DNA of 64,000 bases from Desulfosporosinus shakirovi (GTDB lineage: Bacteria > Bacillota > Desulfitobacteriia > Desulfitobacteriales > Desulfitobacteriaceae). The DNA lies in the NCBI RefSeq assembly GCF_020595055.1, contig NZ_JAJDOO010000007.1, positions 1 through 64,000 of the forward strand, written 5' to 3'. The notes below the pieces were generated by a model. That model ran no database searches. It was not told where the DNA came from and was given only the letters and a program-made list of their open reading frames with translations. The translations under genes were made by a program, and so were the position numbers. Positions 25,434 through 34,259 of the stretch are shown piece after piece. Position 1 is the stretch's first letter. Every line of letters begins with the position of its first letter.

Positions 25434-26483
25434 TTATTTACTCAGTTCTCTGATCGGGTTATACCAAGCATCTTCAGTGGTAAGAAAACGCTGCGGTGCT
25501 TTAAACATCCCTTTATATTTAGAATCCTTTGGTAAGAAAATCTTTTCATTCTTGGTAATCTCATCAGAGGTAAGCACTTGAGTGATTGCGTCAATAGTTT
25601 TCTGGCTTAATGCTCCGGTATTGACAGCGATTGGTGCGTTAATGACTGGGGTGGATTTGATGACTACGAATTGCGTACCAGCCAGTTTGCTGAACGGATC
25701 AACAGCGTCCTTCTTAACTGTGTAGACAGCTCCCGGAGTATTGTCTGTTCCTGAAGTGAGATCCACATAGTTGACTACATCAAAATCATCGACGGCCGAG
25801 ACATCCGATTTATCCGTGAGCAAGTTCACCAAAGAAAGCTGGTGAGAACCCCCAAAAATCACTTGGCTAAAAAATTTATCACTGCCCCCTTGCAGCAGAT
25901 CTTCTGCCTTCAAGTCCTTCCACTTGTCTTGCTTGGAGAAATAGGAAACGATTCCTGCTGAAGGCACCTTAAATCCAGAGGTTGAACTTGTCGATACGAA
26001 GGAGAATTTTTTTCCTGCTATGTTATCAATGGCATAGTCTGAGCCGGATTTATATTGATCTTCATTGCCTCTCTTAACGAGTAACCGACTATAATACATG
26101 GCATCTTTCAAGGTTCCTGAGTCTCCGCTGTTGACTACGAGGGGGAGGACCTTAGGATTTTTTTTGTGAGCCTCAACATAAGATTCCCCTCCTACAAAGG
26201 CAAGTTGTGCATTGCCACTAGCCAGGGCTTCAACGGTAATAGCGTAATCTGTCGTTAATTTGTCTACCACTTTTATACCAGTGGCCTTTTCAATGACCTT
26301 GCAGATTTCAGCCCGGGCATCTTTGAAATCATCGGAAGCATTATTCGGTAACCAGGCAAAGGTGATGACTTCAGGGTCTTTGACATCCGTACCGGAATTC
26401 GACGAATAATTTGCAGATCCACACCCAGTTATAAGAGACAACATTAAGATAATAGCAAGTGCAAGTAATGTAACTTTTTTCAC
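25434..26483 (-). CDS. phnD: Phosphonate ABC transporter substrate-binding lipoprotein
   Basis: The GTG at 26483 follows a GAGAGGAG site, so the long N-terminal open extension is discarded. The protein (349 residues) starts with a lipoprotein signal peptide, KKVTLLALAIILMLSLITGC, whose lipobox LITGC sets the lipidated cysteine near residue 21. The body is a PhnD-like periplasmic-binding fold with AWLPNNASDDFKDARAEICK near the start and the FVGGESY segment. It would capture phosphonates at the outer face of the membrane for PhnC and the two PhnE. Confidence 0.93.
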   Translation of the reverse strand: MKKVTLLALAIILMLSLITGCGSANYSSNSGTDVKDPEVITFAWLPNNASDDFKDARAEICKVIEKATGIKVVDKLTTDYAITVEALASGNAQLAFVGGESYVEAHKKNPKVLPLVVNSGDSGTLKDAMYYSRLLVKRGNEDQYKSGSDYAIDNIAGKKFSFVSTSSTSGFKVPSAGIVSYFSKQDKWKDLKAEDLLQGGSDKFFSQVIFGGSHQLSLVNLLTDKSDVSAVDDFDVVNYVDLTSGTDNTPGAVYTVKKDAVDPFSKLAGTQFVVIKSTPVINAPIAVNTGALSQKTIDAITQVLTSDEITKNEKIFLPKDSKYKGMFKAPQRFLTTEDAWYNPIRELSK

Positions 26484-26626
26484 GTTTATTCTCCTCTCAT
26501 TTTCGGAGTTGAAACCCACTGAAGCAAGTTTCCTAATCCGATACCTTGAATGAACCATTTGGATAACTGCAATTTAATTTTACCTGACCATAGTTAAGCA
26601 CCTATTATAAAATTGTAAGATTTGGG

Positions 26627-27334
26627 TTAAAGTTCAAAATCTGCAAGTTTCCCCTCACGCATTGTGTATTCTCGCGTACAGAGGTTTTCCATAAATTCAA
26701 TATCATGAAATATCCCGATCATAGTTGTTCCTTCTTTCTTCAATTGCTCGATAAGTTCCCTTACTTTCAGTTTGGAGGCAGGATCCAAACTGGCAGTGGG
26801 TTCATCTAATAGCAACAACCTCGGGCGCTTTACCATCGCTCTGGCAATATTCAAACGCAGCTTTTCCCCTCCTGAGAAGGTGCCGGGATAACAATCCCAT
26901 AATTCTTGGTCCAATTCAAAATGCACCAACATCTTAACCGCTTCCAATTCCGCCCGTTCTTCCTCATACCCCATCTCCAAAACCGCTTGTTTCACAAGTT
27001 CCCTCGCGGTTGTCCTAGGCATGATGTTTAAGAATTGCGATACGTAACCTATCTCATATTTCCTCAGATAAATCATCTGCCGCTCCGATAATTCTGCCAA
27101 GTTAATAAGTCCAAACTTTTTGGAGTGATACCATATACACCCTTGCTGTGGCGCGTACGTACGATAAATACACTTAAATACCGTTGATTTTCCACTGCCG
27201 CTTTTCCCAGTGATACCGACAAATTCGCCCTCGTTTAAATCAATACAAATATCGTGCAGTGCTTCAATCTGCTTGTTTAAATTATGGATAACAAACGTTT
27301 TGGATAAATGCTCAATCGCCAGTATCTTTTCCAT
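26627..27334 (-). CDS. phnL: Phosphonate C-P lyase system protein PhnL
   Basis: PhnL is an ABC-type ATPase found in the C-P lyase locus, not a transporter subunit. The 235-residue protein has Walker A (GKSGSGKST), signature FSGGEKLRLNIARAM and Walker B (LLLLDEPTASLD). The frame is open to 27448, but the ATG at 27334 follows a GGGGGGA site and starts with the conserved MEKILAIEHLSKTF. It overlaps the hexapeptide transferase stop by 23 bases. Confidence 0.94.
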   Translation of the reverse strand: MEKILAIEHLSKTFVIHNLNKQIEALHDICIDLNEGEFVGITGKSGSGKSTVFKCIYRTYAPQQGCIWYHSKKFGLINLAELSERQMIYLRKYEIGYVSQFLNIMPRTTARELVKQAVLEMGYEEERAELEAVKMLVHFELDQELWDCYPGTFSGGEKLRLNIARAMVKRPRLLLLDEPTASLDPASKLKVRELIEQLKKEGTTMIGIFHDIEFMENLCTREYTMREGKLADFEL

Positions 27335-27959
27335 TCGATCCCCCCGCATTAAAATACTTATCTGTGAATTTATCAATGGGCAGGCAGAAATCATCCAACC
27401 TCTCTTTAATAATTTCATTCGTCCAATCCCACCACCTGATCTCTTCAAGCTTTCGGAAGCAATCTTCAGTAAATCGTTGCTTAATGGGTTTAGCAGGCAC
27501 TCCTGCCACTATAGAATAGGGGGCAACATCTTTAGTCACGACCGCGCCACTGCCTACTACTGCCCCGTTGCCAATCGTCACACCAGGCATGATAATCGCC
27601 CCATGTCCAATCCAAGTATCATGGCCCATCATAATTTTTCGTTTCATTCGCCACTGAAAAAAGGATTCATCATCCGATTCAGCCAAGCCATACTTCATCC
27701 GCCGATAAGTAAAGTGGTGCAAGGAAGGCCTTTCTAGAGGATGAAATACCGGACCAATCCGCACCATGTCCGCAATACTAGAAAACTTACCCGCTTCAAC
27801 GTTTTGTAATGTACAAAACCTGCCTGTATAAGAAAAGTCATCTAATTTTACATTTTCAAGAACGTTATAAATACCAATCTCTGTATATCTACCTAGTTCT
27901 GCATTGTACACCTGACAGTTCTCATTAATAAGTGGTTCTATTCCCAGCTTTTTAGTCAT
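27312..27959 (-). CDS. Hexapeptide-repeat acetyltransferase of the phn locus
   Basis: This 215-residue protein carries left-handed beta-helix hexapeptide repeats (YTEIGIYNVLENVKLDDFSY, then GHGAIIMPGVTIGNGAVVGS) and the end typical of chloramphenicol/xenobiotic acetyltransferases (VAGVPAKPIKQRF). Such a transferase is common inside C-P lyase operons, where its substrate is not established. AAAGGGG precedes the ATG at 27959. It lies between phnK and phnL, with a 127-base gap from phnK and an overlap into phnL. Confidence 0.88.
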   Translation of the reverse strand: MTKKLGIEPLINENCQVYNAELGRYTEIGIYNVLENVKLDDFSYTGRFCTLQNVEAGKFSSIADMVRIGPVFHPLERPSLHHFTYRRMKYGLAESDDESFFQWRMKRKIMMGHDTWIGHGAIIMPGVTIGNGAVVGSGAVVTKDVAPYSIVAGVPAKPIKQRFTEDCFRKLEEIRWWDWTNEIIKERLDDFCLPIDKFTDKYFNAGGSNGKDTGD

Positions 27960-28086
27960 TTCTATCCCCTTTCTCACTTAATTCAGTATAAAGATGACAC
28001 TTCTAATGGGCTCCAACGTCCATAAGCAGTTCAGAATAACTTACCAATCGCCTGTATGATAATCACCTTTACCGTCCAAAGGCTAA

Positions 28087-28932
28087 CTACAACAGGGACT
28101 GTACTAAGTGCTGAGTATAGTCATGCTGGGGATCTTCAAGAATCTGATCTGTCAAACCCTGTTCAATAATTCTTCCGTCCAACATAACCATGGTTCGATC
28201 CGCCAGCATTCTAATAACACCTAAGTCATGAGATACAATAATCACGGTGATCTGCAACTCCCTCTGGATGGTCTTGATTAAGTCAAGTACACTGGCTTGA
28301 ACAGACAAGTCCAACCCTGTGGTGACTTCATCAAGCAAGAGAAGGGGCGGATTGTTTGATAAAGCTTTGGCAATTTGTACTCTCTGCTGCATTCCCCCGG
28401 AGAAGTTCTTAGGCGCCTCTTTCATACGATAAATAGGTATATTAACGTGCTCCAGCAATTCTTTTCCTCGGGCTTCCATCTTCCCGACATGTCTGTTTCC
28501 GGCCGCAATTAGTTTTTCAGCGATATTGCCAATGGATGTAAAGTTTATTCTTAAACCCCAAAGCGGATTCTGATAAACTTTTCCCATCATATGGTTCCTA
28601 ATGTATCGTTTCTGTTGGGACGATTCTGCAAATACATCCCTTTTTCCATCCTTGTAGGAACTGATATAGGCTTCTCCGCTACTTACCTCTTGATCAAAAT
28701 AGAGACACTGCATCAAGGTCGATTTTCCGCTGCCGCTTTCCCCGACCACGCCCAAAATTTCTCCGGCATACACCTCGAAGGTGATATCCTGGCAGGCATA
28801 GACCGTACCGCAGACAGGACAATAATTCTTCTTCAGGCTGTCCTCATTTGAATCTTTGCAGCTCGGACACCCCTTGCCAAATTGTTTATTAAAATTGCTT
28901 ACTGACAAAACAGGCAGTTCAAACTCTGTCAT
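28087..28932 (-). CDS. phnK: Phosphonate C-P lyase system protein PhnK
   Basis: PhnK is an ABC-type ATPase that docks on the PhnGHIJ core near PhnJ. The 281-residue protein has Walker A (GESGSGKST), signature FSGGMQQRVQIAKAL and Walker B (LLLLDEVTTGLD). An insertion before Walker A holds two CxxC pairs (CPSC and CPVC, residues about 20-41), absent from E. coli PhnK but seen in other bacterial PhnK proteins; it could bind zinc. GAGGG precedes the ATG, ten bases after phnJ. Confidence 0.95.
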   Translation of the reverse strand: MTEFELPVLSVSNFNKQFGKGCPSCKDSNEDSLKKNYCPVCGTVYACQDITFEVYAGEILGVVGESGSGKSTLMQCLYFDQEVSSGEAYISSYKDGKRDVFAESSQQKRYIRNHMMGKVYQNPLWGLRINFTSIGNIAEKLIAAGNRHVGKMEARGKELLEHVNIPIYRMKEAPKNFSGGMQQRVQIAKALSNNPPLLLLDEVTTGLDLSVQASVLDLIKTIQRELQITVIIVSHDLGVIRMLADRTMVMLDGRIIEQGLTDQILEDPQHDYTQHLVQSLL

Positions 28933-28942
28933 TATAAATCCC

Positions 28943-29788
28943 TCATCCTGCTGATTTTTGATTTAATCTTTGTAAACAATAGCTGGTATCATTACATTGA
29001 TGAAAGGTTTCACCCGTTAAGTCATCCAATATTTCATCCAAAAATACCCCCTTGGCACCGCATAATCCACAGCACTTATCTTGAAAACTTTCGACTTCAA
29101 AAGAAAAGTCTTCAAAGGCGAGGGATTCAACTCTGGTATACGGAGGCACTGCATAGACCTTCTTTTCCCGACCTGCACCCAGCAGAATCAACGCTTGTGA
29201 ATGATTCAACTTAGGATTATCAAATCTTGGGATAGGGCTGGGGGCCATAACATACCTGTCATGAACCATAGCTGGATGATCCGCCCCTGTTGACATAGTC
29301 CCGTAATTCATAATTTGCTCAAATAGCATGAGCCAAGCACCGCTGTACTCCTGTTCCGCATGAAGTTTTTTGGTTTCTAATTCACTCGGCTCATAATATC
29401 TCAGGGGTTCTGGCAACGGTACTTGAAGAACCAGGATTTGGCCTGCTTGAAGGGGTATTTCTGGAATTCTGTGTCTCGATTGAATAATGGTTGCTTCACT
29501 CGTTTCGTCCGTTACTTTAATTCCTGTAGTTTTAATGATAAGTTTTTTAATATTGACGGCATTCACTGACTCATCTGAACCTTGGTCAATCACCTTCAAA
29601 ATGTCTTCTTTCCCAACTAGAGAAAGGGTTAGCTGGAGCCCCCCTGTTCCCCACCCCCTGGCAATCGGCATCTCTCTGGAAGCGAATGGTACCTGGTACC
29701 CCGGAATAGCAACTGCTTTCAAGGTTGCTCTTCTAATCTCTCGTTTAGACCCCTCATCGAAAAAGGCAAAATTGTACTCAATTCTCAT
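28943..29788 (-). CDS. phnJ: Alpha-D-ribose 1-methylphosphonate 5-phosphate C-P lyase
   Basis: PhnJ is the radical-SAM enzyme that breaks the carbon-phosphorus bond. The 281-residue protein keeps the four cysteines of the family in its C-terminal part: CGLC (C240 and C243) and C265-x5-C271 (CNDTSYC); the last is the thiyl-radical position by family knowledge. The N-terminal glycine-rich segment RGWGTGGLQ is also present. GAGGAG precedes the ATG. With phnG, phnH and phnI it encodes the complete C-P lyase core. Confidence 0.97.
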   Translation of the reverse strand: MRIEYNFAFFDEGSKREIRRATLKAVAIPGYQVPFASREMPIARGWGTGGLQLTLSLVGKEDILKVIDQGSDESVNAVNIKKLIIKTTGIKVTDETSEATIIQSRHRIPEIPLQAGQILVLQVPLPEPLRYYEPSELETKKLHAEQEYSGAWLMLFEQIMNYGTMSTGADHPAMVHDRYVMAPSPIPRFDNPKLNHSQALILLGAGREKKVYAVPPYTRVESLAFEDFSFEVESFQDKCCGLCGAKGVFLDEILDDLTGETFHQCNDTSYCLQRLNQKSAG

Positions 29789-29825
29789 ATCTTCATCTCC
29801 TCAAAGTTTTCACTGTTGGCATTCC

Positions 29826-30920
29826 TTACTTTTTTGTCTTGCGTACACTGTCCAACTTAGACTGGAATGTCACATAGTGAGGTAATTTGAGATGTGAAAT
29901 GAACCCTGTGGATTCAACGGAATCAATATGCAACAGGACAAACTCTTCATTATGGATCGGATACTCTGGATTAGCAGCTTCCAGACAACGGTCCAAAATA
30001 CTCATAGCGATTGCTTTAGTTTCATTTTGTCCATAACAAATGCCGTAGCCAATGTCGAATTCAATCTCTTTTTCTCCGTTTCCCTTTTGAATCTCTTCAG
30101 GAAATAAAGTCTCAACTTCAGTGACTTTGATTTCTCCGATATAATAAGCATCCCCGTCCTCATTCTGTTCCAGGAACGGACTATCTACATAGATTGGCAG
30201 ATTGCCTATTCTCAATTCTCCCACTGTCGGATGCAATGCTCCATAACTGCGCAGGGCAGCATATCCTAATGAAGTAACCGCTCCGGTCTGCCCCCTGGTC
30301 AAAATCTGCAGCCGTTGACTGCGGCTGGTTGGAAAATGCAAACTTTCTTTAGTAACATCATCTGGCTCGTCATAATTAATTTCGCAAGTGGAGATCAGAC
30401 CTTCCTCCCGTAAATAATCCAGGGTCTTGGGTAGATTGGACAAATTAGTCTGATCATTGTCAACTCCGCTTTCCAAGGCATACTCACACACCCATTTGAT
30501 GGCTTCGTCATCGGTTTCCTTATTCAAGTCAAAATCAATTAACCGATGAGTGTAATCCATAGCCGCCCCTAAAATCTGTCCTCCGGGAATTTCCTTAAAG
30601 CTCGATGAGATTCTTCTTTCCACCAACATCTCCTCTGACTGAACTGTTCGCGAGTAATGTTTTCGGGGTAAAGTTGAACGATAGGCTCTCAATAAAAACA
30701 CAGCTTCTTCAGGGCTTCCTTCGGCCTGTTTAATGGCCATGGCTGTCAGAGTTTCGCAGTAGAGGCTGCTTTCTGACATAACCTGGTCGATCAGACAACG
30801 CATACCGCCTTCAATTTGCTGAGAATCCAGGACGGTGCCTTTTTTAAGCCGCTCATATTTCAGGCGTTTAATTGATTCTTCAATAGCTTGAATTCCGCCT
30901 TTGACTGCAACATATCCCAT
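29826..30920 (-). CDS. phnI: Alpha-D-ribose 1-methylphosphonate 5-triphosphate synthase subunit PhnI
   Basis: PhnI is the nucleosidase subunit that, with PhnG, PhnH and PhnL, couples phosphonate to the ribose of ATP. The 364-residue protein starts with the conserved MGYVAVKGGIQAIEESI and contains the PhnI segments TVGELRIGNLPIYVDSP and EFDIGYGICYGQNETKAI. The start ATG directly abuts the phnH stop. AGAGGTGG precedes it. Confidence 0.96.
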   Translation of the reverse strand: MGYVAVKGGIQAIEESIKRLKYERLKKGTVLDSQQIEGGMRCLIDQVMSESSLYCETLTAMAIKQAEGSPEEAVFLLRAYRSTLPRKHYSRTVQSEEMLVERRISSSFKEIPGGQILGAAMDYTHRLIDFDLNKETDDEAIKWVCEYALESGVDNDQTNLSNLPKTLDYLREEGLISTCEINYDEPDDVTKESLHFPTSRSQRLQILTRGQTGAVTSLGYAALRSYGALHPTVGELRIGNLPIYVDSPFLEQNEDGDAYYIGEIKVTEVETLFPEEIQKGNGEKEIEFDIGYGICYGQNETKAIAMSILDRCLEAANPEYPIHNEEFVLLHIDSVESTGFISHLKLPHYVTFQSKLDSVRKTKK

Positions 30921-31520
30921 TTATCCAGCCACCTCTTGCACTATTTGCGTTGTTCGCGGAAGACATAAAATGTTAGCGTTGCCATCTGTAAAGATAAGGT
31001 CGATTCCTAAGGGATACTCTGAGTTTTTATCAGCTCGTAAATCAACCCAGCTGTGGCTTGTTTTCACTAAAATATAGCTTTCTTTTTCTATTCCTGGACC
31101 AATTAAGGTTAAATCCCTGTCATTACTCACCGAATCGGCCTCAATGATAATGGTTGCTGCTTTGTGTGGGTCCCGCAAATTCCCTGGGCAGGTAGCGTTA
31201 AAAACCTGTTTAATTTCCTCCGGATCAGCGTCACCTAAGATTAGAATAAAATCCGCGCTCTCTATTTCCGTTACTTTGGCATAAGTCAACTGATTGATTA
31301 GTTCAACTATTTCAGCCTCATGTTTAGAACAAACTTTAAACTTCACTTCCGTATCAAACAACATTAGTATCAATGCTAAGACAGCAGAGTTAAAATTGCT
31401 GATCTCCTTGGCAACCTTGTTTGCCTGATCTTGAATATTGCAGATCAAGCCCGGCCTAGACATCGAATCAAGTGTCTTGCGGTAAACTTCTTGCAAGTCA
31501 TGCACCAAATCCAGTTTCAT
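30921..31520 (-). CDS. phnH: Alpha-D-ribose 1-methylphosphonate 5-triphosphate synthase subunit PhnH
   Basis: PhnH is a dimeric PLP-transferase-like fold subunit of the C-P lyase core, without its own cofactor. The 199-residue protein shows the family features YRKTLDSMSRPG near 13-24, TLIGPGIEKES near 140 and YPLGIDLIFTD near 171. AAAGGAA precedes the ATG. It lies 55 bases after phnG. Confidence 0.94.
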   Translation of the reverse strand: MKLDLVHDLQEVYRKTLDSMSRPGLICNIQDQANKVAKEISNFNSAVLALILMLFDTEVKFKVCSKHEAEIVELINQLTYAKVTEIESADFILILGDADPEEIKQVFNATCPGNLRDPHKAATIIIEADSVSNDRDLTLIGPGIEKESYILVKTSHSWVDLRADKNSEYPLGIDLIFTDGNANILCLPRTTQIVQEVAG

Positions 31521-31575
31521 CAGCGATTTCCTTTCTATAATAAATTCTTTACCTAATTAAATTCCTTGCCAAAAG

Positions 31576-31998
31576 CTAAACATTCATAGTGTCAAAGTTC
31601 ACTTTCGTCTTTAAGATTTTTTTCATAAAAACTTGATTATCCTTATTGATGCGATTCTCCTCGATCAACAATACTTTTGTCCAAGCGTTTATCTCAGCTA
31701 AACTGGCATTATACGCTGCATCAATAACTGCCAGATTGTGGGCCAGTTCTGGTTGATGCCCCTGAACAATACCGATTCCTAAAAACCCGTTAATCATGAC
31801 CTTGCACTCTGTAATCAATACTTCCCCCAGATAAAACAGGCTCTGTTTGGCTTTTTCCCTAACCTTGATCATAACTAGACCATTATTGCTTTCCTCAATT
31901 CTCTTAACCTCATAACTATCTTGTATCTCTTGTGCCAATTTTGCAGGAACATCTGATGAACCTTTGATTAATATCATGGTTCTTCTTTTTCTAATCAT
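31576..31998 (-). CDS. phnG: Alpha-D-ribose 1-methylphosphonate 5-triphosphate synthase subunit PhnG
   Basis: PhnG is the small partner of PhnI in the C-P lyase core. The 140-residue protein has the family segments FYLGEVLITECKVMING and GIGIVQGHQPELAHNLAVID. An AAGGAAGG site lies seven bases before the ATG at 31998 (an in-frame TTG lies one codon upstream). It is the first gene of the structural phn operon, and the Pho box lies about 140 bases upstream. Confidence 0.92.
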   Translation of the reverse strand: MIRKRRTMILIKGSSDVPAKLAQEIQDSYEVKRIEESNNGLVMIKVREKAKQSLFYLGEVLITECKVMINGFLGIGIVQGHQPELAHNLAVIDAAYNASLAEINAWTKVLLIEENRINKDNQVFMKKILKTKVNFDTMNV

Positions 31999-32104
31999 CA
32001 ATCAGCCTTCCTTTGCAAGTATTTTCGAAGCTGACGCCACTAGGATTCTGTTTTTCGTTCGAGTTCAGCAGCGGCAAGCCCCTGGACAAGTTCAGGTCTA
32101 CGTA

Positions 32105-32173
32105 ATTATCATAACTTGTTGCCAAGTTGGCCGGTGTTAAAACTTTGTAAGTACCTCGTTAAATCTTTGTAAA
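32105..32173 (-). promoter_or_regulatory. Four-hexamer Pho box and -10 element before phnG
   Basis: Read on the minus strand, hexamers TTTACA (32173), TTAACG (32162), CTTACA (32151) and TTAACA (32140) start exactly 11 bp apart. This matches the Gram-positive PhoP box of TT(A/T/C)ACA repeats. A TATGATAAT -10 region at 32113-32105 lies 21 bases past the last hexamer, the distance usual for PhoP-activated promoters. The remainder of the 32002-32378 gap shows no gene. This indicates induction of phnG and the following genes by phosphate starvation. Confidence 0.8.
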
Positions 32174-32378
32174 GTATCTTCATTTTTGGTTATTGATTTT
32201 GAGAACAGATTTAGAGTAGCCTTACATGCCGCTACCGCAGCACTATCAGGGAATAAAAATTATAGACTTTTTAGGGCAGTATATAAAAATACCGTATGCT
32301 TTAAGCATACGGCTATGTGTTGCGAGAGATTTACCTTTGAACTTCGACGTTGTAAAACATATTCTGGGAGCTATCGAT

Positions 32379-33083
32379 CTACGGTATAACATAGGAAAAA
32401 CAATCACTTCTATACAGTATCTTTATGTACTCCAATACAGTACAGGTCTCTTTATCTGTGCAGCCTGATTCCAAGACCAAAAGTGGTATTAAATACGTGC
32501 AATTTAAAAGTTTGCGTTGGGATTCCGTGGGAAAGGAGATGCTTAAAATGCTGGGCTTTGAGCAAAATTCAGCATATCCTTTGCTATTGTAATATTTAAA
32601 CATAGATGTAATATCCATACCCACAGTATCGATATCCGTAAATACAGATTTAGCAACATAGGAGATATGAAGGGCGATAGGCTGTTGATCAATATACCTC
32701 AATCTTCCCACTTTAAAAATCCTGTCACCTTCATCCGTTTCTAGATAGTCATAAATCCTCTTATTGTATTTGATCTCCCTGCAAAAGATTGTTTCCGAAT
32801 GGAAATCGTACCCTTTCTCGATCATTTTCTGGCTGAAACTCACATCACCCGAAAGGACAAGCTCAATCTGTTTAGATCTGTCTTTGACGTAGCTTCCTTT
32901 CCCCTGCTTTTTATAGATATACCCCAATTCTTCGAGTCTTTCATACGCCTTCCGGGCCGTAATTCTTGGTACTTTGAATTGATCTGCTATCGTATTTTCC
33001 GATGGCAATTTATCATGGGCGATGTATTTGCCTGAGACGATCAAGAGAACTAACTTATCCACTATTTCCATTTCATTTGACAT
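32379..33083 (-). CDS. phnF: GntR-family regulator of the phosphonate locus (PhnF-like)
   Basis: The 234-residue protein has an N-terminal GntR winged helix (LPSENTIADQFKVPRITARKAYERLEELGYI at about 26-56) and a C-terminal UTRA ligand-binding domain (about 80-230, with IFKVGRLRYIDQQPIALHISYV). This HutC-type layout and the position upstream of phnG on the same strand fit PhnF, a repressor of phosphonate or phosphate-uptake genes. The start is ATG at 33083 with AAGGTGG nine bases before; a GTG at 33092 is also in frame. A 377-base gap separates it from phnG, so it may be transcribed alone. Confidence 0.85.
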   Translation of the reverse strand: MSNEMEIVDKLVLLIVSGKYIAHDKLPSENTIADQFKVPRITARKAYERLEELGYIYKKQGKGSYVKDRSKQIELVLSGDVSFSQKMIEKGYDFHSETIFCREIKYNKRIYDYLETDEGDRIFKVGRLRYIDQQPIALHISYVAKSVFTDIDTVGMDITSMFKYYNSKGYAEFCSKPSILSISFPTESQRKLLNCTYLIPLLVLESGCTDKETCTVLEYIKILYRSDCFSYVIP

Positions 33084-33242
33084 GTCATACACCCACCTTC
33101 AAAACTTATTATACTAAAATACTCCCAATATGTAAGTTAGGATCTTTCAACCTATGTTGTGCGGGCTGGTATACCTCCTCTTTCCATATTGCCAGAAACT
33201 AAACTTAATTATGATTGTCACTGGTGACTGACTCCTGGGCGC

Positions 33243-33292
33243 AAAAAACTAAAATTACTCAGCTTAAAAAACAAGCTGAGTAATTTTAGTTT
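33243..33292 (-). terminator. Rho-independent terminator of ribB
   Basis: Arms 33246-33265 and 33273-33292 form a perfect 20-bp stem (AAACTAAAATTACTCAGCTT and its complement). In the minus direction it is followed by TTTTTT. It lies about 40 bases after the ribB stop. Confidence 0.85.
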
Positions 33293-33332
33293 CTATGTTC
33301 TAACTTTTCATTTCTACCGCAGATTATTTAAT

Positions 33333-33986
33333 TCAACTTACGCTCTGTTCTCTCGCCTTGCGATAACTGATTAAATCATCAACCGTAACCACGGGCATCT
33401 CGTGTTTTTCGGCAAAGGCTACGATTTCAGGTAGACGCGCCATAGTACCATCCGGATTTGTCAGTTCACATAAAACACCATAAGGTTTTAACCCGGCAAG
33501 CCGCATTAAATCGACATTCGCTTCTGTATGTCCGGCACGCTCCAGTACACCTAAGGGCTTGGACCTTAACGGAAACATATGTCCCGGGCGGCGAAGATCA
33601 TCTGGACACGCTTGATCAGCAATCGCTGCTTTCACCGTTGTGACACGGTCAGCGGCTGACACACCTGTCGTGACACCGTTTGCCGCTTCGATTGATACCG
33701 TAAATGGAGTTTGAAAACTGCTCGTGTTATTTTCTACCATCATAGGTAAACCTAAGTCGAGGATCTTTTCCTCCGGCAGACACAAACAGACAATGCCACT
33801 GCCTTCTCGAATTAGCATGGCCATTTGATCATTAGTCAAGGACTCCGCCGCAAAGAAAATATCTCCTTCGTTTTCCCTTTGTTCGTCATCAGTAACCAAA
33901 ACGCCCCGGCCTCTCCGCAATGCGTCGAGCGCTTTCTCTACTCTTTCTACTGAATTTCCAAAACGGTGTAATAAAGTCTGATTCAA
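33333..33986 (-). CDS. ribB: 3,4-dihydroxy-2-butanone 4-phosphate synthase
   Basis: RibB converts ribulose 5-phosphate into formate and the four-carbon unit of riboflavin. The 217-residue protein is the stand-alone enzyme, without a GTP cyclohydrolase II domain. The active-site acidic loop [18 protein letters not shown] (about 31-48) and [13 protein letters not shown] near 153 are intact. The start is a TTG nine bases after AGGAGG. The FMN riboswitch upstream controls it. No other riboflavin gene is nearby. Confidence 0.95.
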   Translation of the reverse strand: MNQTLLHRFGNSVERVEKALDALRRGRGVLVTDDEQRENEGDIFFAAESLTNDQMAMLIREGSGIVCLCLPEEKILDLGLPMMVENNTSSFQTPFTVSIEAANGVTTGVSAADRVTTVKAAIADQACPDDLRRPGHMFPLRSKPLGVLERAGHTEANVDLMRLAGLKPYGVLCELTNPDGTMARLPEIVAFAEKHEMPVVTVDDLISYRKAREQSVS

Positions 33987-34057
33987 TGTAATGCGCCTCC
34001 TATGTTATAGTCGACTTACTCGAATCAGGGCATACAGACAGACAGCAAGCAAAAGCC

Positions 34058-34086
34058 AAAAAACTTCACCTTAGATTTACTGAAGT
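34058..34086 (-). terminator. Possible expression-platform terminator of the FMN riboswitch
   Basis: Between the aptamer and ribB, ACTTCA and TGAAGT pair around a 12-base loop, followed by TTTTTT on the minus strand. The stem is short, but its place is right for an FMN-controlled terminator. Confidence 0.45.
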
Positions 34087-34112
34087 GTATTAGATCATGC
34101 AGACTACCTTAT

Positions 34113-34249
34113 CCTCTTTCATCCGGACTATACCGTCGGCACTGGCCTTGCACCAGTTCTGCTGACCTCTTCAAAAAGGAAGAGCGCTCGCGGGCTCCCT
34201 AGCTAACTAGGATACCGCCGGTGGGGACTCTAACCCCGCCCTGAGAATA
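34113..34249 (-). ncRNA. FMN riboswitch (RFN element)
   Basis: The minus strand shows the conserved RFN blocks in order: CAGGGCGGGG, ACCGGCGGTA, AGCCCGCGAGCGC, a variable arm, CAGAACTGGTGCAAGGCCAG, GCCGACGGTATAGTCCGGA and the closing TGAAAGAG. It lies about 125 bases before ribB and would switch off ribB when FMN is abundant. Confidence 0.95.
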
Positions 34250-34259
34250 AGTCACTTAA

